Shown: positions 1-5,207, numbered from the stretch's first letter. The stretch is 5,207 nt of DNA from an uncultured Succinivibrio sp. (GCA_902772715.1 CACYBT010000008.1:1-5207), one strand, 5' to 3'. Notes: generated by a model from the letters alone, not told the origin. Numbers and translations are program-made.

Positions 1-37
1 GATCCCTGGATCACAAATCTAATAACTGTACTTAACG

Positions 38-51
38 CAGTTAACTAACTG
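38..51. repeat. Short inverted repeat CAGTTA-AC-TAACTG
   Basis: A perfect 6-bp inverted repeat with a 2-nt spacer. AACTG also occurs at 24-28 and 77-81, and a run of 15 T follows at 82-96. It could be an operator for the downstream HAD/ABC unit, or part of the 3' end of a gene lying left of the window. The sequence does not decide between these, and AT-rich intergenic DNA often contains such short palindromes. Confidence 0.25.
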
Positions 52-162
52 ATTAATTTACATTAATTTTTTCAAAAACTGTTTTTTTTTTTTTTTATAT
101 GCTTCACATGGTGTTGTGGCCATATAGGATTATTATTGTTGGAGTATCACATAGTAGTCATG

Positions 163-171
163 TGCTATAAT
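163..171 (+). promoter_or_regulatory. Extended -10 promoter TGCTATAAT for the HAD/ABC unit
   Basis: The sequence TGC-TATAAT is a perfect extended -10 (TGn followed by the consensus hexamer). No good -35 lies 16-18 bp upstream, which is tolerated for extended -10 promoters of the sigma70 class. Transcription would start near 178, leaving a leader of about 27 nt with a GAGGA ribosome site before the GTG at 205. Its position inside the longest possible reading frame (TTG at 136) argues that translation starts downstream of it. Confidence 0.5.
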
Positions 172-188
172 TTACACGCATTTTTTTT

Positions 189-193
189 GAGGA
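189..193 (+). promoter_or_regulatory. Ribosome binding site GAGGA deciding the HAD start
   Basis: GAGGA ends 11 nt before GTG 205, a slightly long but usable spacing. The competing start, TTG 136, has AGGA at 126-129 with 6 nt spacing. That start would put the extended -10 promoter inside the gene and add 23 residues (including a run of C, Y, F and L) before the expected N-terminus of a Cof-type hydrolase. Confidence 0.4.
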
Positions 194-204
194 AATCTAT
201 TATT

Positions 205-1077
205 GTGACGACATATACTCTTGATAATCTACCAATAGACAAGGATCGCTACAAGATTATTGCTCTTGATTTGGATGATACGCTGCTTAATTCTAGAAAA
301 GAAATAAGTGCAGTAAATATTGAGGCTGTACAGAAAGCCCATAGGCAGGGCTATCGTATTGTGATAACCACAGGACGGCACCCTAAAAGCGCACAACGCT
401 ATCTTAGCCTGTTAAACTGTCTTGACGACAATTCCTACAGTGTCTGTTATAACGGTTCGGCGGTGATCCGTTTGAGTGATTTTATCGCTGCGCATCATAA
501 TATTAACTTTCCTGTACTTCATCACGCGTTTCTATCCGGTCAGATGGCTAATGAACTGTGTACATTTGCCCATGAACAGCACTGTTTTTTTCACGGCTAT
601 TCAAAAGACAGGGGGTTAGTAGTAGAAAACCACAATCCTTACTCGCAGGTCGAAATTGATCATTCAGGGGTGGAGTTTTTAGAGGTTGACCTTACTTCCT
701 GTAAGCCTTCGGAATCTTTTTTCAAGGTGATTATCGTGGGTGAAAAAGAAGATATCGACAGAGTTACGCTTGCGGTTCCTCAAAAATTTTGTGATTTCTG
801 CTCGGTACTGAGGACCAGTCCCAATTTTCTTGAATTTATTCCTGAGCACTCAACAAAGGCTACAGCCCTTGAGATGTTATGTCAGAAACTTGGACTTTCT
901 ATGCAGAATGTTATGGCTTTTGGGGACGCGCAAAATGACTATGATATGCTAAAAAACGCTGGTTTAGGCATTGCCATGAGTAATGGCTATGACTATGTTA
1001 AAGAGGTGGCAGATGTGGTGACACTGTCTAATGATGAGGATGGCGTTGCCTATATTATCAACAGGTTTTTGAGGTAA
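205..1077 (+). CDS. Cof-type HAD-superfamily phosphatase (HAD-IIB, YidA-like)
   Basis: A predicted cytosolic Mg2+-dependent phosphatase, 290 aa from GTG 205 (313 aa if TTG 136 is used); the family is usually about 270 aa. All four HAD motifs are visible, numbered from GTG 205. Motif I is DLDDT at 22-26, with nucleophile D22 and general acid D24. Motif II is TTGR at 55-58. The motif III lysine is K218 in STKATAL. Motif IV is GDAQNDYDML at 240-249, with metal ligands D241 and D245. The NG turn at 83-84 and the GLGIAMSNG stretch near 253-261 are typical of the Cof group. Roughly residues 86-205 form the variable C2-type cap that selects substrate. Family members act on sugar phosphates, nucleotides or cofactor phosphates; the substrate cannot be read from this sequence. 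The next gene begins 3 nt after the stop, indicating an operon. The start codon is the main uncertainty. Confidence 0.9.
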   Translation: MTTYTLDNLPIDKDRYKIIALDLDDTLLNSRKEISAVNIEAVQKAHRQGYRIVITTGRHPKSAQRYLSLLNCLDDNSYSVCYNGSAVIRLSDFIAAHHNINFPVLHHAFLSGQMANELCTFAHEQHCFFHGYSKDRGLVVENHNPYSQVEIDHSGVEFLEVDLTSCKPSESFFKVIIVGEKEDIDRVTLAVPQKFCDFCSVLRTSPNFLEFIPEHSTKATALEMLCQKLGLSMQNVMAFGDAQNDYDMLKNAGLGIAMSNGYDYVKEVADVVTLSNDEDGVAYIINRFLR

Positions 1078-1080
1078 ATA

Positions 1081-2904
1081 ATGTTTAGACTTGCCATATT
1101 CAAAAATGAGTCAGAACCGGTAAAACTGCGAGAGCGGTATCATGGTTCTGATAGCCTTCCTTTAAAGGTCTCAATCAGAGCTGCATGGCATATGATAAAA
1201 CTTTATTGGGGAAGTAAAGACAGTGCCTATGCCTGGTTTCTTCTGAGTCTCATAGTTATTCTGACTAGTGGCGCCATTTATCTTGCTACTGCTATCAACA
1301 AGTGGTACAAGGATTTTTGGGATACTATGCAGAACTACGATCTTGATGGTTTTAAAACTCAGTTGCTGCTCTTCGTCATTCTGGCAACAATCCATGTCCT
1401 AATTTCAGTATATAACACTTTCTTACGCTCCAAATTGGTTATTGTGTGGAGAAAATGGTTTACTGCAAGTGTGCTGCATGATTATCTCAACTCTGATACC
1501 TACTATAAAATTCAGTTACTCGACAGTAAGACTGAAAACCCTGATCAGCGTATTGCAGACGATCTTGGTATGTTTGTCACCAAAACAATCTCTTTAATTA
1601 TTGGCACGGCCACCGATTTTGCTACTCTCATTACCTTTGGAGTAGTATTATGGGATCTTTCCAATGCGGTAACTATGACATTATGGAATGGTTATGAACT
1701 GCATCTTCCTGATGGCTATATGCTGTATCTTGCTTTTATTTATGCCGTTTTGGGAACTATTTTTACCTTTCTAATCGGAAAACCACTCGTAAAACTCGAC
1801 TTCCGTCAGCAGCGCTATGAGGCTGATTTCCGTTTCTCTCTCATAAGATTACGTGAAAATTCGGAGTCTATTGCTCTTTATAAAGGTAATAATACAGAAG
1901 AGCAGATTTTAAATCTTTCTTTTGTTAATATCATCAAAAACTATATCAGCCTTATTCGGCGAGAGAAAATTTTAGGATTTTTTACCTTGGGCTACCTGCA
2001 GACTGCGGTTGTATTTCCAATTATTATCGCGGCACCTATGTACTTTGCTAAAATAATTACTATTGGCAGTGTCATGCAGATTTCAAGTGCCTTTGGCAGA
2101 GTGCAGGAGGCTTTGTCCACTTTTGTTCAGTCCTTTTCTTCATGGGCATCATATAAAGCTGTTATCGATCGTTTGGCTTTATTCTTTGACAGCATGGATG
2201 CCTCTGAAGATATAAAATGTCTTGTGCCAGAGGAAAATCAAGAAAAAGTCTTTGCGGTAAAAAATCTTGTGGTATCGAGTCCCGATGGACAGGTTTTATG
2301 GCAGGATCTTGATTTTAGCCTTAAACTGCAGCAGAGTCTTTTAATACGTGGTCCTTCAGGCTGTGGTAAATCTACTCTGATTAAAACCTGTGCGGGGATC
2401 TGGCCTTATGCTAAAGGTCACATCAGTCATGATAAAACCTTTACCACGCTGTTTTTATCTCAGCGCCCATATCTGCCAATTGGTACTTTACGTGAAGCCA
2501 TTTCCTATCCAGGGCAGTTAAGAGGGGATGAGGAGATTATGCCACTTTTAGAAAAACTTTCCCTGTCTAAACTTGGTGACTCATTAGACAGAAGAGATAA
2601 CTGGTCAGCCATGCTCTCCTTAGGTGAACAGCAGCGTATTGCGGTTATAAGAGCACTACTTATTAAACCAACGCTGCTCTTTATGGATGAAGCCTCTTCA
2701 GCCTTAGATGAGCGACTTGAAAACGTGGCTTATGGACTTATAAAAGAGTACCTGTCCTCAAGTGTTCTCATCAGTGTCGGGCATCGCTCAACCCTTATAA
2801 AAATGCACGATCTGGTTTTGCATCCTGACAGGGATAAAGCCTATACCATAGAGGATAGTTCACAGTATTTAAGACTGCACGAAAACATAGACGATTTAGG
2901 ATAA
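1081..2904 (+). CDS. ABC transporter, fused permease and ATPase (YddA / Rv1819c / SbmA-like)
   Basis: An inner-membrane half-transporter of 607 aa that should work as a homodimer. The N-terminal membrane domain (about 35-370) resembles ABC_membrane_2/SbmA-BacA proteins. Hydrophobic segments lie near 51-70, 94-113, 169-190, 213-232 and 299-327, and NPDQRIADD at 153-161 is a family hallmark. The ATPase domain (about 390-590) is intact: Walker A GPSGCGKST 424-432, Q-loop SQRPYLPIGTLREA 460-473, signature LSLGEQQR 512-519, Walker B with D536 and E537, D-loop SALD 540-543, and H-loop H568. The GIWPYAKG and QRPYLP segments are characteristic of the YddA/ABCD branch. Related proteins import peptides or corrinoids (Rv1819c, SbmA/BacA) or have no known substrate (E. 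coli YddA). The substrate here is unknown. GAGG at 1071-1074, inside the HAD gene, sits 6 nt before ATG 1081, so translation is probably coupled. A terminator follows 6 nt after the stop. Confidence 0.92.
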   Translation: MFRLAIFKNESEPVKLRERYHGSDSLPLKVSIRAAWHMIKLYWGSKDSAYAWFLLSLIVILTSGAIYLATAINKWYKDFWDTMQNYDLDGFKTQLLLFVILATIHVLISVYNTFLRSKLVIVWRKWFTASVLHDYLNSDTYYKIQLLDSKTENPDQRIADDLGMFVTKTISLIIGTATDFATLITFGVVLWDLSNAVTMTLWNGYELHLPDGYMLYLAFIYAVLGTIFTFLIGKPLVKLDFRQQRYEADFRFSLIRLRENSESIALYKGNNTEEQILNLSFVNIIKNYISLIRREKILGFFTLGYLQTAVVFPIIIAAPMYFAKIITIGSVMQISSAFGRVQEALSTFVQSFSSWASYKAVIDRLALFFDSMDASEDIKCLVPEENQEKVFAVKNLVVSSPDGQVLWQDLDFSLKLQQSLLIRGPSGCGKSTLIKTCAGIWPYAKGHISHDKTFTTLFLSQRPYLPIGTLREAISYPGQLRGDEEIMPLLEKLSLSKLGDSLDRRDNWSAMLSLGEQQRIAVIRALLIKPTLLFMDEASSALDERLENVAYGLIKEYLSSSVLISVGHRSTLIKMHDLVLHPDRDKAYTIEDSSQYLRLHENIDDLG

Positions 2905-2910
2905 TCAACA

Positions 2911-2938
2911 GGGGATGACTTAGGCAGTCATCTCTTTT
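2911..2938 (+). terminator. Rho-independent terminator of the HAD/ABC unit
   Basis: A 7-bp perfect stem, GATGACT (2914-2920) with AGTCATC (2926-2932), and a 5-nt TAGGC loop. It is extended outward by G-T, G-C and G-T pairs and followed by TTTT at 2935-2938. It begins 6 nt after the ABC stop. The U-tract is short, so termination may be partial. Confidence 0.75.
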
Positions 2939-3023
2939 AATCACTCTTGCTGATTGTATTCTTTAGATACCTAATTATAATGACAGACTGCAGTGTTTTC
3001 TTCTGCATTAGGTTCTGATTACT

Positions 3024-3054
3024 ATTTATCAAAAGGCGCTGTAAAACCCTATGT
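3024..3054 (+). repeat. 31-nt repeat, copy 1 (left-end-like tag)
   Basis: This stretch matches 5054-5084 at 30 of 31 positions (T3040 versus C5070). It contains TTTAT, CAAAAGGCGC and AACCCTATGT. Similarity continues after it once a gap of about 11 nt is allowed: copy 1 reads on through CCTTCAGTGC to GGGATATAAGGCG, while copy 2 goes directly to GAGGATATGGCG. Weaker similarity extends upstream (GCATTAGG at 3005-3012 and TGACAGACTG at 2981-2990, both echoed near copy 2). It sits where the left end of the IS200/IS605-like relic is expected. Confidence 0.85.
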
Positions 3055-3161
3055 CCTTCAGTGCGGGATATAAGGCGCAAAGTTAATGAGGTTTTGCCGT
3101 TGCATTTTTAAACTCATCATCTACCATAAAATCCACAAGGGCAGGACTTGCAAGGCTTTAA

Positions 3162-3284
3162 GTAAGTCTAGTCAAGAAACTAGAGCAACCTGAGTTCCTA
3201 AAGAGACTGTGGCTTAATGAACCTCATAAGAGGTCAGAGGCTCCAACCCTTAGAAGTAAGCAAAGTAATAAGCCTCTACAGTAG
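3162..3284 (+). pseudogene. Possible C-terminal remnant of tnpB
   Basis: A 40-codon open stretch reads into a TAG stop (3282-3284) just 3 nt before the right-end hairpin, which is where tnpB normally ends. Its tail, SEAPTLRSKQSNKPLQ, resembles the low-complexity SxKQE-type tails of TnpB proteins. The same frame continues upstream as a 23-codon open stretch (3090-3158), interrupted by TAA at 3159-3161 and bounded by TGA at 3087. No RuvC or zinc-finger residues remain, so no nuclease could be made. The assignment depends on position and flavour rather than on a conserved domain. The same DNA may matter only as RNA. Confidence 0.35.
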
Positions 3285-3318
3285 GAATCCTCTTGCTTTG
3301 GCAAGAGGAGGATGTCAA
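3167..3318 (+). ncRNA. Omega RNA (reRNA)-like structured region
   Basis: Four stems occur in order: TCTAGT/ACTAGA (3167-3172 with 3179-3184), ACCTC/GAGGT with an ATAA loop (3221-3225 with 3230-3234), AGAGGCT/AGCCTCT enclosing 28 nt (3236-3242 with 3271-3277), and the right-end hairpin (3288-3309). In TnpB systems the omega RNA covers the 3' end of tnpB plus the right end, and the guide is read from flanking DNA. Here a guide would begin at 3319 (CCAAAATCTTAAATGC). No dedicated promoter was identified, so expression is an open question; the region could be a silent fossil. Confidence 0.4.
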
Positions 3319-3339
3319 CCAAAATCTTAAATGCAAAGA

Positions 3340-3363
3340 AAAATCCACCGTAGGGTGGATTTT
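3340..3363 (-). terminator. Terminator of the symporter gene, possibly bidirectional
   Basis: A perfect 10-bp inverted repeat, AAAATCCACC (3340-3349) with GGTGGATTTT (3354-3363), and a 4-nt loop. Read on the - strand, the stem ends in a U-tract extending to 3339, 31 nt after the symporter stop. On the + strand the stem also ends in TTTT, so it may stop transcripts crossing the relic. Confidence 0.85.
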
Positions 3364-3394
3364 GAAAGGCTTTTCTATTTATACATCCCTATTA

Positions 3395-4861
3395 TCAGTG
3401 TGTCTTTTCATGCTGATTGTTTCTTTTAGCCTTATGCGAGAAACGTTTGTGTTCTATCTTGGCTAAAACACCAGTAAGTGATTCTGATGGACCGTAGATA
3501 GGAGTGCCGCCTTTAGTATAATTGTCGTTATAGTCTTTGACTGCTTTGGTTACCAGCTTGTAAAGACCTATGACAGCGATAATGTTAGGAATTACCATAA
3601 GGCCATTGAACAGATCTGCAAGTTCCCATACTAATTCTACTTTCAGCATGGAGCCCATCATTAGAAAGCAGAGTACTATAACTGAAAACATGTTGACTAC
3701 TTTTGAACCGAAAAGATACTTGACGTTCTGCACTGCAAAGAAGTACCAACCGACGATGGTGGAAAAGGCAGCAAAAAACAGACAAATAGCCACAAAGCCT
3801 GAACCTGCTTCGCCCATGCCTTTGATAAAGGCATTTTGAGTCAACATGATTCCTGTTGTTTTTCCATCTAGGGAATTGGTTACCATGATTACCAAAGCAG
3901 TTGCTGTTAGTACGACAAAGGTATCAATAAACAGACCGATGATAGCAGCAAGTCCCTGTTCTACGGGATGCTTAACGCGGGCGATAGCGTGGGCGTGAGG
4001 CGTAGAACCCATACCGGCCTCGTTGGAGAATAGACCGCGGGCAACACCGTAACGGATGGCTTCCTTGATAGTGGCACCGATAATACCACCAGTTGCGGCA
4101 CTTGGATCAAAGGCTCCAACAAAGATGTTCTTAAAGGTGGGAATGATCATATCAAAATTTATGAGCATGATATACACAGCACCTAAAACATAAATGGAAG
4201 CCATGAGAGGTACAAGTTTTTCAGTGAAAGCGGCAATACGCCTTATCCCACCAATAAAAATAAAACCAGCGAGTAATATTAGTAACAGCCCTGTAAGCTC
4301 ACTTGGAATGCTAAAGGCGGAGGTAAAGGCTGTAGAAATGGAATTGGCCTGAACCATATTTCCGATAAATCCTAAAGCAATTATGGTCAGAATTGAGAAA
4401 ATTGCAGCCATTTGTTTGCTGCCTAGACCATGTTTAATATAGTAGGCTGGGCCACCAGTAATTTTGCCATCCTGATCTTTGGTGCGATACAGCTGACCTA
4501 AGATTGCCTCAGAGAAAATTGTGGCCATACCAAAGAATGCAGCAAGCCACATCCAGAAAACGGCACCAGGTCCACCCATGGCCATGGCTGTAGCCACACC
4601 GGCAAGATTACCGGTACCAACCTGAGCCGCAATAGCCGTAGCCAGAGACTGGAATGAGGTCATGCCGTGATTACCGGCCTTTTCGCCATTGAAGGATAGA
4701 CCTCCGAAAACGTGTTTAAATGCGCGGGCAAAATTGCGTATCTGAATAAAACGCAATTGAAAGGTAAAGAAAATACCAGCCCCCACCAGAACTGGAATGA
4801 GACACCAAGGTCCCCACAGGATGGAGTTGATGTCGGCAACAATTTGAGTCAAATTATCCAT
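3395..4861 (-). CDS. Sodium:alanine/glycine symporter, AlsT/AgcS (AGCS, TC 2.A.25) family
   Basis: An inner-membrane secondary transporter expected to import small neutral amino acids (alanine or glycine) with Na+. At 488 aa it has the usual family length, with about ten or eleven hydrophobic segments. The N-terminus (ILWGP at 14-18, QLRFIQIR at 35-42) matches the family pattern. The core signature GTGNLAGVATAMAMGGPGAV spans 82-101, followed by FWMW (102-105), GMAT (111-114) and GGPAYYIKHGL (136-146). The second hallmark, GVARGLFSNEAGMGS (272-286) then AHAIARVKHPVEQGL (290-304), is complete. The C-terminal tail (about 465-488) is rich in Lys, Arg and His and should be cytoplasmic. ATG 4861 has an AAGAG ribosome site (4868-4872) 6 nt upstream. 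The gene is convergent with the HAD/ABC unit and appears monocistronic. Substrate choice between alanine, glycine and others cannot be set from sequence alone. Confidence 0.95.
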   Translation of the reverse strand: MDNLTQIVADINSILWGPWCLIPVLVGAGIFFTFQLRFIQIRNFARAFKHVFGGLSFNGEKAGNHGMTSFQSLATAIAAQVGTGNLAGVATAMAMGGPGAVFWMWLAAFFGMATIFSEAILGQLYRTKDQDGKITGGPAYYIKHGLGSKQMAAIFSILTIIALGFIGNMVQANSISTAFTSAFSIPSELTGLLLILLAGFIFIGGIRRIAAFTEKLVPLMASIYVLGAVYIMLINFDMIIPTFKNIFVGAFDPSAATGGIIGATIKEAIRYGVARGLFSNEAGMGSTPHAHAIARVKHPVEQGLAAIIGLFIDTFVVLTATALVIMVTNSLDGKTTGIMLTQNAFIKGMGEAGSGFVAICLFFAAFSTIVGWYFFAVQNVKYLFGSKVVNMFSVIVLCFLMMGSMLKVELVWELADLFNGLMVIPNIIAVIGLYKLVTKAVKDYNDNYTKGGTPIYGPSESLTGVLAKIEHKRFSHKAKRNNQHEKTH

Positions 4862-4899
4862 AGATTACTCTTGAATTGTGTGAATGAATAATAGTAATA

Positions 4900-4910
4900 G
4901 CGCTCAGCGC
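4900..4910 (-). repeat. Small GC hairpin in the symporter leader
   Basis: GCGC-TCA-GCGC lies about 40 nt before the symporter start codon, in an otherwise AT-rich leader. A run of G/C this compact could shape the leader RNA, but the stem is only 4 bp with a 3-nt loop. There is no clear U-tract, so it is not a convincing attenuator. Confidence 0.25.
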
Positions 4911-4952
4911 CGTGTACTGCCTACCATATTGTGAAGCAGCAGAAGTTTAGTG

Positions 4953-4972
4953 CGGATTGTAAGACTAATCCG
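4953..4972 (-). repeat. Inverted repeat CGGATT-N8-AATCCG near the symporter transcription start
   Basis: A perfect 6-bp inverted repeat with an 8-nt spacer. It lies just downstream of the transcription start predicted from the promoter at 4982-5011 (around 4975). It may be an operator for a dimeric regulator or a 5' hairpin in the leader RNA. No known riboswitch core was recognised. Confidence 0.35.
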
Positions 4973-4981
4973 ACCGCGCCT

Positions 4982-5011
4982 ATTGTAACTGAAAAATAAA
5001 AAAAATGTGAC
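4982..5011 (-). promoter_or_regulatory. Sigma70-like promoter for the symporter
   Basis: On the - strand, -35 GTCACA (5006-5011; 4 of 6 consensus bases) is followed by an 18-bp T-rich spacer and -10 TACAAT (4982-4987; 5 of 6 consensus bases). Transcription would start near 4975, giving a leader of about 114 nt. The -35 box overlaps the edge of the sequence shared with the 2981-3054 region. A second TACAAT (4956-4961) lacks a reasonable -35. Confidence 0.45.
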
Positions 5012-5053
5012 AGAACTGACACGTTGACTCTTTATTGAGCATTAGGAAAAAAA

Positions 5054-5084
5054 ATTTATCAAAAGGCGCCGTAAAACCCTATGT
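5054..5084 (+). repeat. 31-nt repeat, copy 2 (left-end-like tag)
   Basis: 30 of 31 bases match 3024-3054. Immediately after it the sequence jumps to GAGGATATGGCG (5085-5096), lacking about 11 nt present in copy 1, and then ATGTCAA (5098-5104). The ATGTCAA ending echoes the right end at 3312-3318, so this copy may be a minimal left-end/right-end remnant of about 45 nt. Chance cannot be excluded for the short right-end match. It lies upstream of the symporter promoter and contains no coding sequence. Confidence 0.8.
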
Positions 5085-5156
5085 GAGGATATGGCGAATG
5101 TCAAAAAAAAAATAAAAAAAATTTAGATAACTGAAAACCAACCCTATGTACTAAGT

Positions 5157-5183
5157 CAGTTTCCCATTTATATGCGGAAACTG
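5157..5183. repeat. Perfect inverted repeat CAGTTTCC-N11-GGAAACTG
   Basis: An 8-bp perfect inverted repeat with an 11-nt spacer (5165-5175). No T-run follows on either strand, so it is not a standard terminator. AACCCTATGT (5140-5149), the core of the left-end tag, lies 7 nt before it. It may be an operator, or the end hairpin of another element that continues past the window. Confidence 0.45.
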
Positions 5184-5207
5184 CTCAAGAATGTTTTACG
5201 ATACGGC

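Larger units (their letters stand above)
3030..3318 (+). mobile_element. Degenerate IS200/IS605-family (TnpB) element relic, about 290 bp
   Basis: The right boundary is a 9-bp hairpin, TCCTCTTGC-TTTG-GCAAGAGGA (3288-3309), followed by GGATGTCAA ending at 3318. This is the usual right-end layout of TnpB-carrying IS200/IS605 elements, where cleavage occurs after a TCAA-type tetranucleotide. The left boundary is inferred from the repeated tag whose second copy lies at 5054-5084; TTTAT (3025-3029) precedes both copies and could be the target/TAM-type motif. No target-site duplication is expected for this family. Between the ends there is no tnpA, and only a short tnpB-like 3' tail. It is therefore an internally deleted, non-autonomous relic lodged between two convergent terminators. 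The family assignment rests mainly on the right end; the exact left boundary is uncertain. Confidence 0.65.
4862..5207. other. Gene-free region upstream of the symporter
   Basis: This 346-nt stretch shows no convincing coding frame on either strand. From left to right it holds the symporter leader with two inverted repeats, its probable promoter, the second copy of the left-end tag, A-rich runs (5105-5120), a short third AACCCTATGT core (5140-5149) and an 8-bp inverted repeat at 5157-5183. The upstream neighbour lies beyond the window. Confidence 0.7.

Noticed and set aside
1..12. GATCC-CT-GGATC palindrome at the window start
   Set aside because: A 5-bp inverted repeat at the very edge, without context, is expected by chance.
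82..96. Run of 15 T as a strong terminator of an upstream gene
   Set aside because: The preceding stem is only a weak A/T pairing (CAAAAAC with T-run) and no upstream gene is visible, so a terminator call is not supported.
1171..1395. 74-aa frame on the - strand inside the ABC gene
   Set aside because: It lies wholly within a well-supported coding region, has no ribosome site or recognisable motif, and reads as the complement of membrane-segment codons.
3086..3190. Small + strand ORF beginning ATG 3086 (35 codons)
   Set aside because: No ribosome site at proper spacing, no recognisable domain, and it overlaps the relic in a different frame from the tnpB-like tail.
3024..3318. CRISPR-like array
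   Set aside because: The repeats are two distant copies with no regular spacers, and the palindromes are each different, so this is not an array.
3570..3839. 89-aa + strand frame and overlapping 66-aa - strand frame (3585-3785) inside the symporter gene
   Set aside because: Both are shadows of the symporter, whose family motifs are continuous through this region.
4660..4842. 60-aa - strand frame inside the symporter's 5' part
   Set aside because: It is in a different frame from the conserved AGCS N-terminus and has no independent support.
4862..4975. Glycine riboswitch upstream of the symporter
   Set aside because: The conserved glycine-aptamer segments (GGAGAG-type and CTCTCAGG-type stretches) are not present, and the leader is short for a tandem aptamer.

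Overview
This is an AT-leaning bacterial window with three complete protein genes and a decayed mobile element. Protein families, Shine-Dalgarno sites and sigma70-like promoters fit a Gram-negative, probably gammaproteobacterial, host-associated species. A member of the Succinivibrionaceae would fit, but that is an impression from protein flavour and carries low confidence.

Left part, + strand: a two-gene unit. A perfect extended -10 element (163-171) and a Shine-Dalgarno (189-193) precede a Cof-type HAD phosphatase whose best start is GTG at 205. Three bases after its stop comes a 607-residue ABC half-transporter (fused membrane and ATPase domains) of the YddA/Rv1819c/SbmA-like group. Its Shine-Dalgarno lies inside the end of the HAD gene, so the two are probably translationally coupled. 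A stem-loop terminator (2911-2938) closes the unit.

Middle, 2905-3394 (490 nt without an intact gene): between two facing terminators sits a roughly 290-bp relic resembling an IS200/IS605-family (TnpB) element. It has a left-end-like tag near 3024-3079, a C-terminal tnpB-like reading frame (3162-3284), a chain of RNA stem-loops, and a typical right-end hairpin followed by GGATGTCAA (3288-3318). This is the layout of an omega RNA (reRNA) locus that has lost its nuclease gene. It is the most interesting signal here.

Right part, - strand: an AlsT/AgcS-type sodium:amino-acid symporter (488 aa) with its own terminator (3340-3363), a promoter (4982-5011) and a leader of about 110 nt containing inverted repeats. 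The 346 nt upstream (4862-5207) hold no gene. They contain a second copy of the left-end tag (30 of 31 bases identical), a third short copy of its AACCCTATGT core, poly-A runs and an 8-bp perfect inverted repeat at the window edge.

The three genes are not obviously one pathway. The HAD/ABC pair forms a transcription unit; the symporter is convergent with it and independent.
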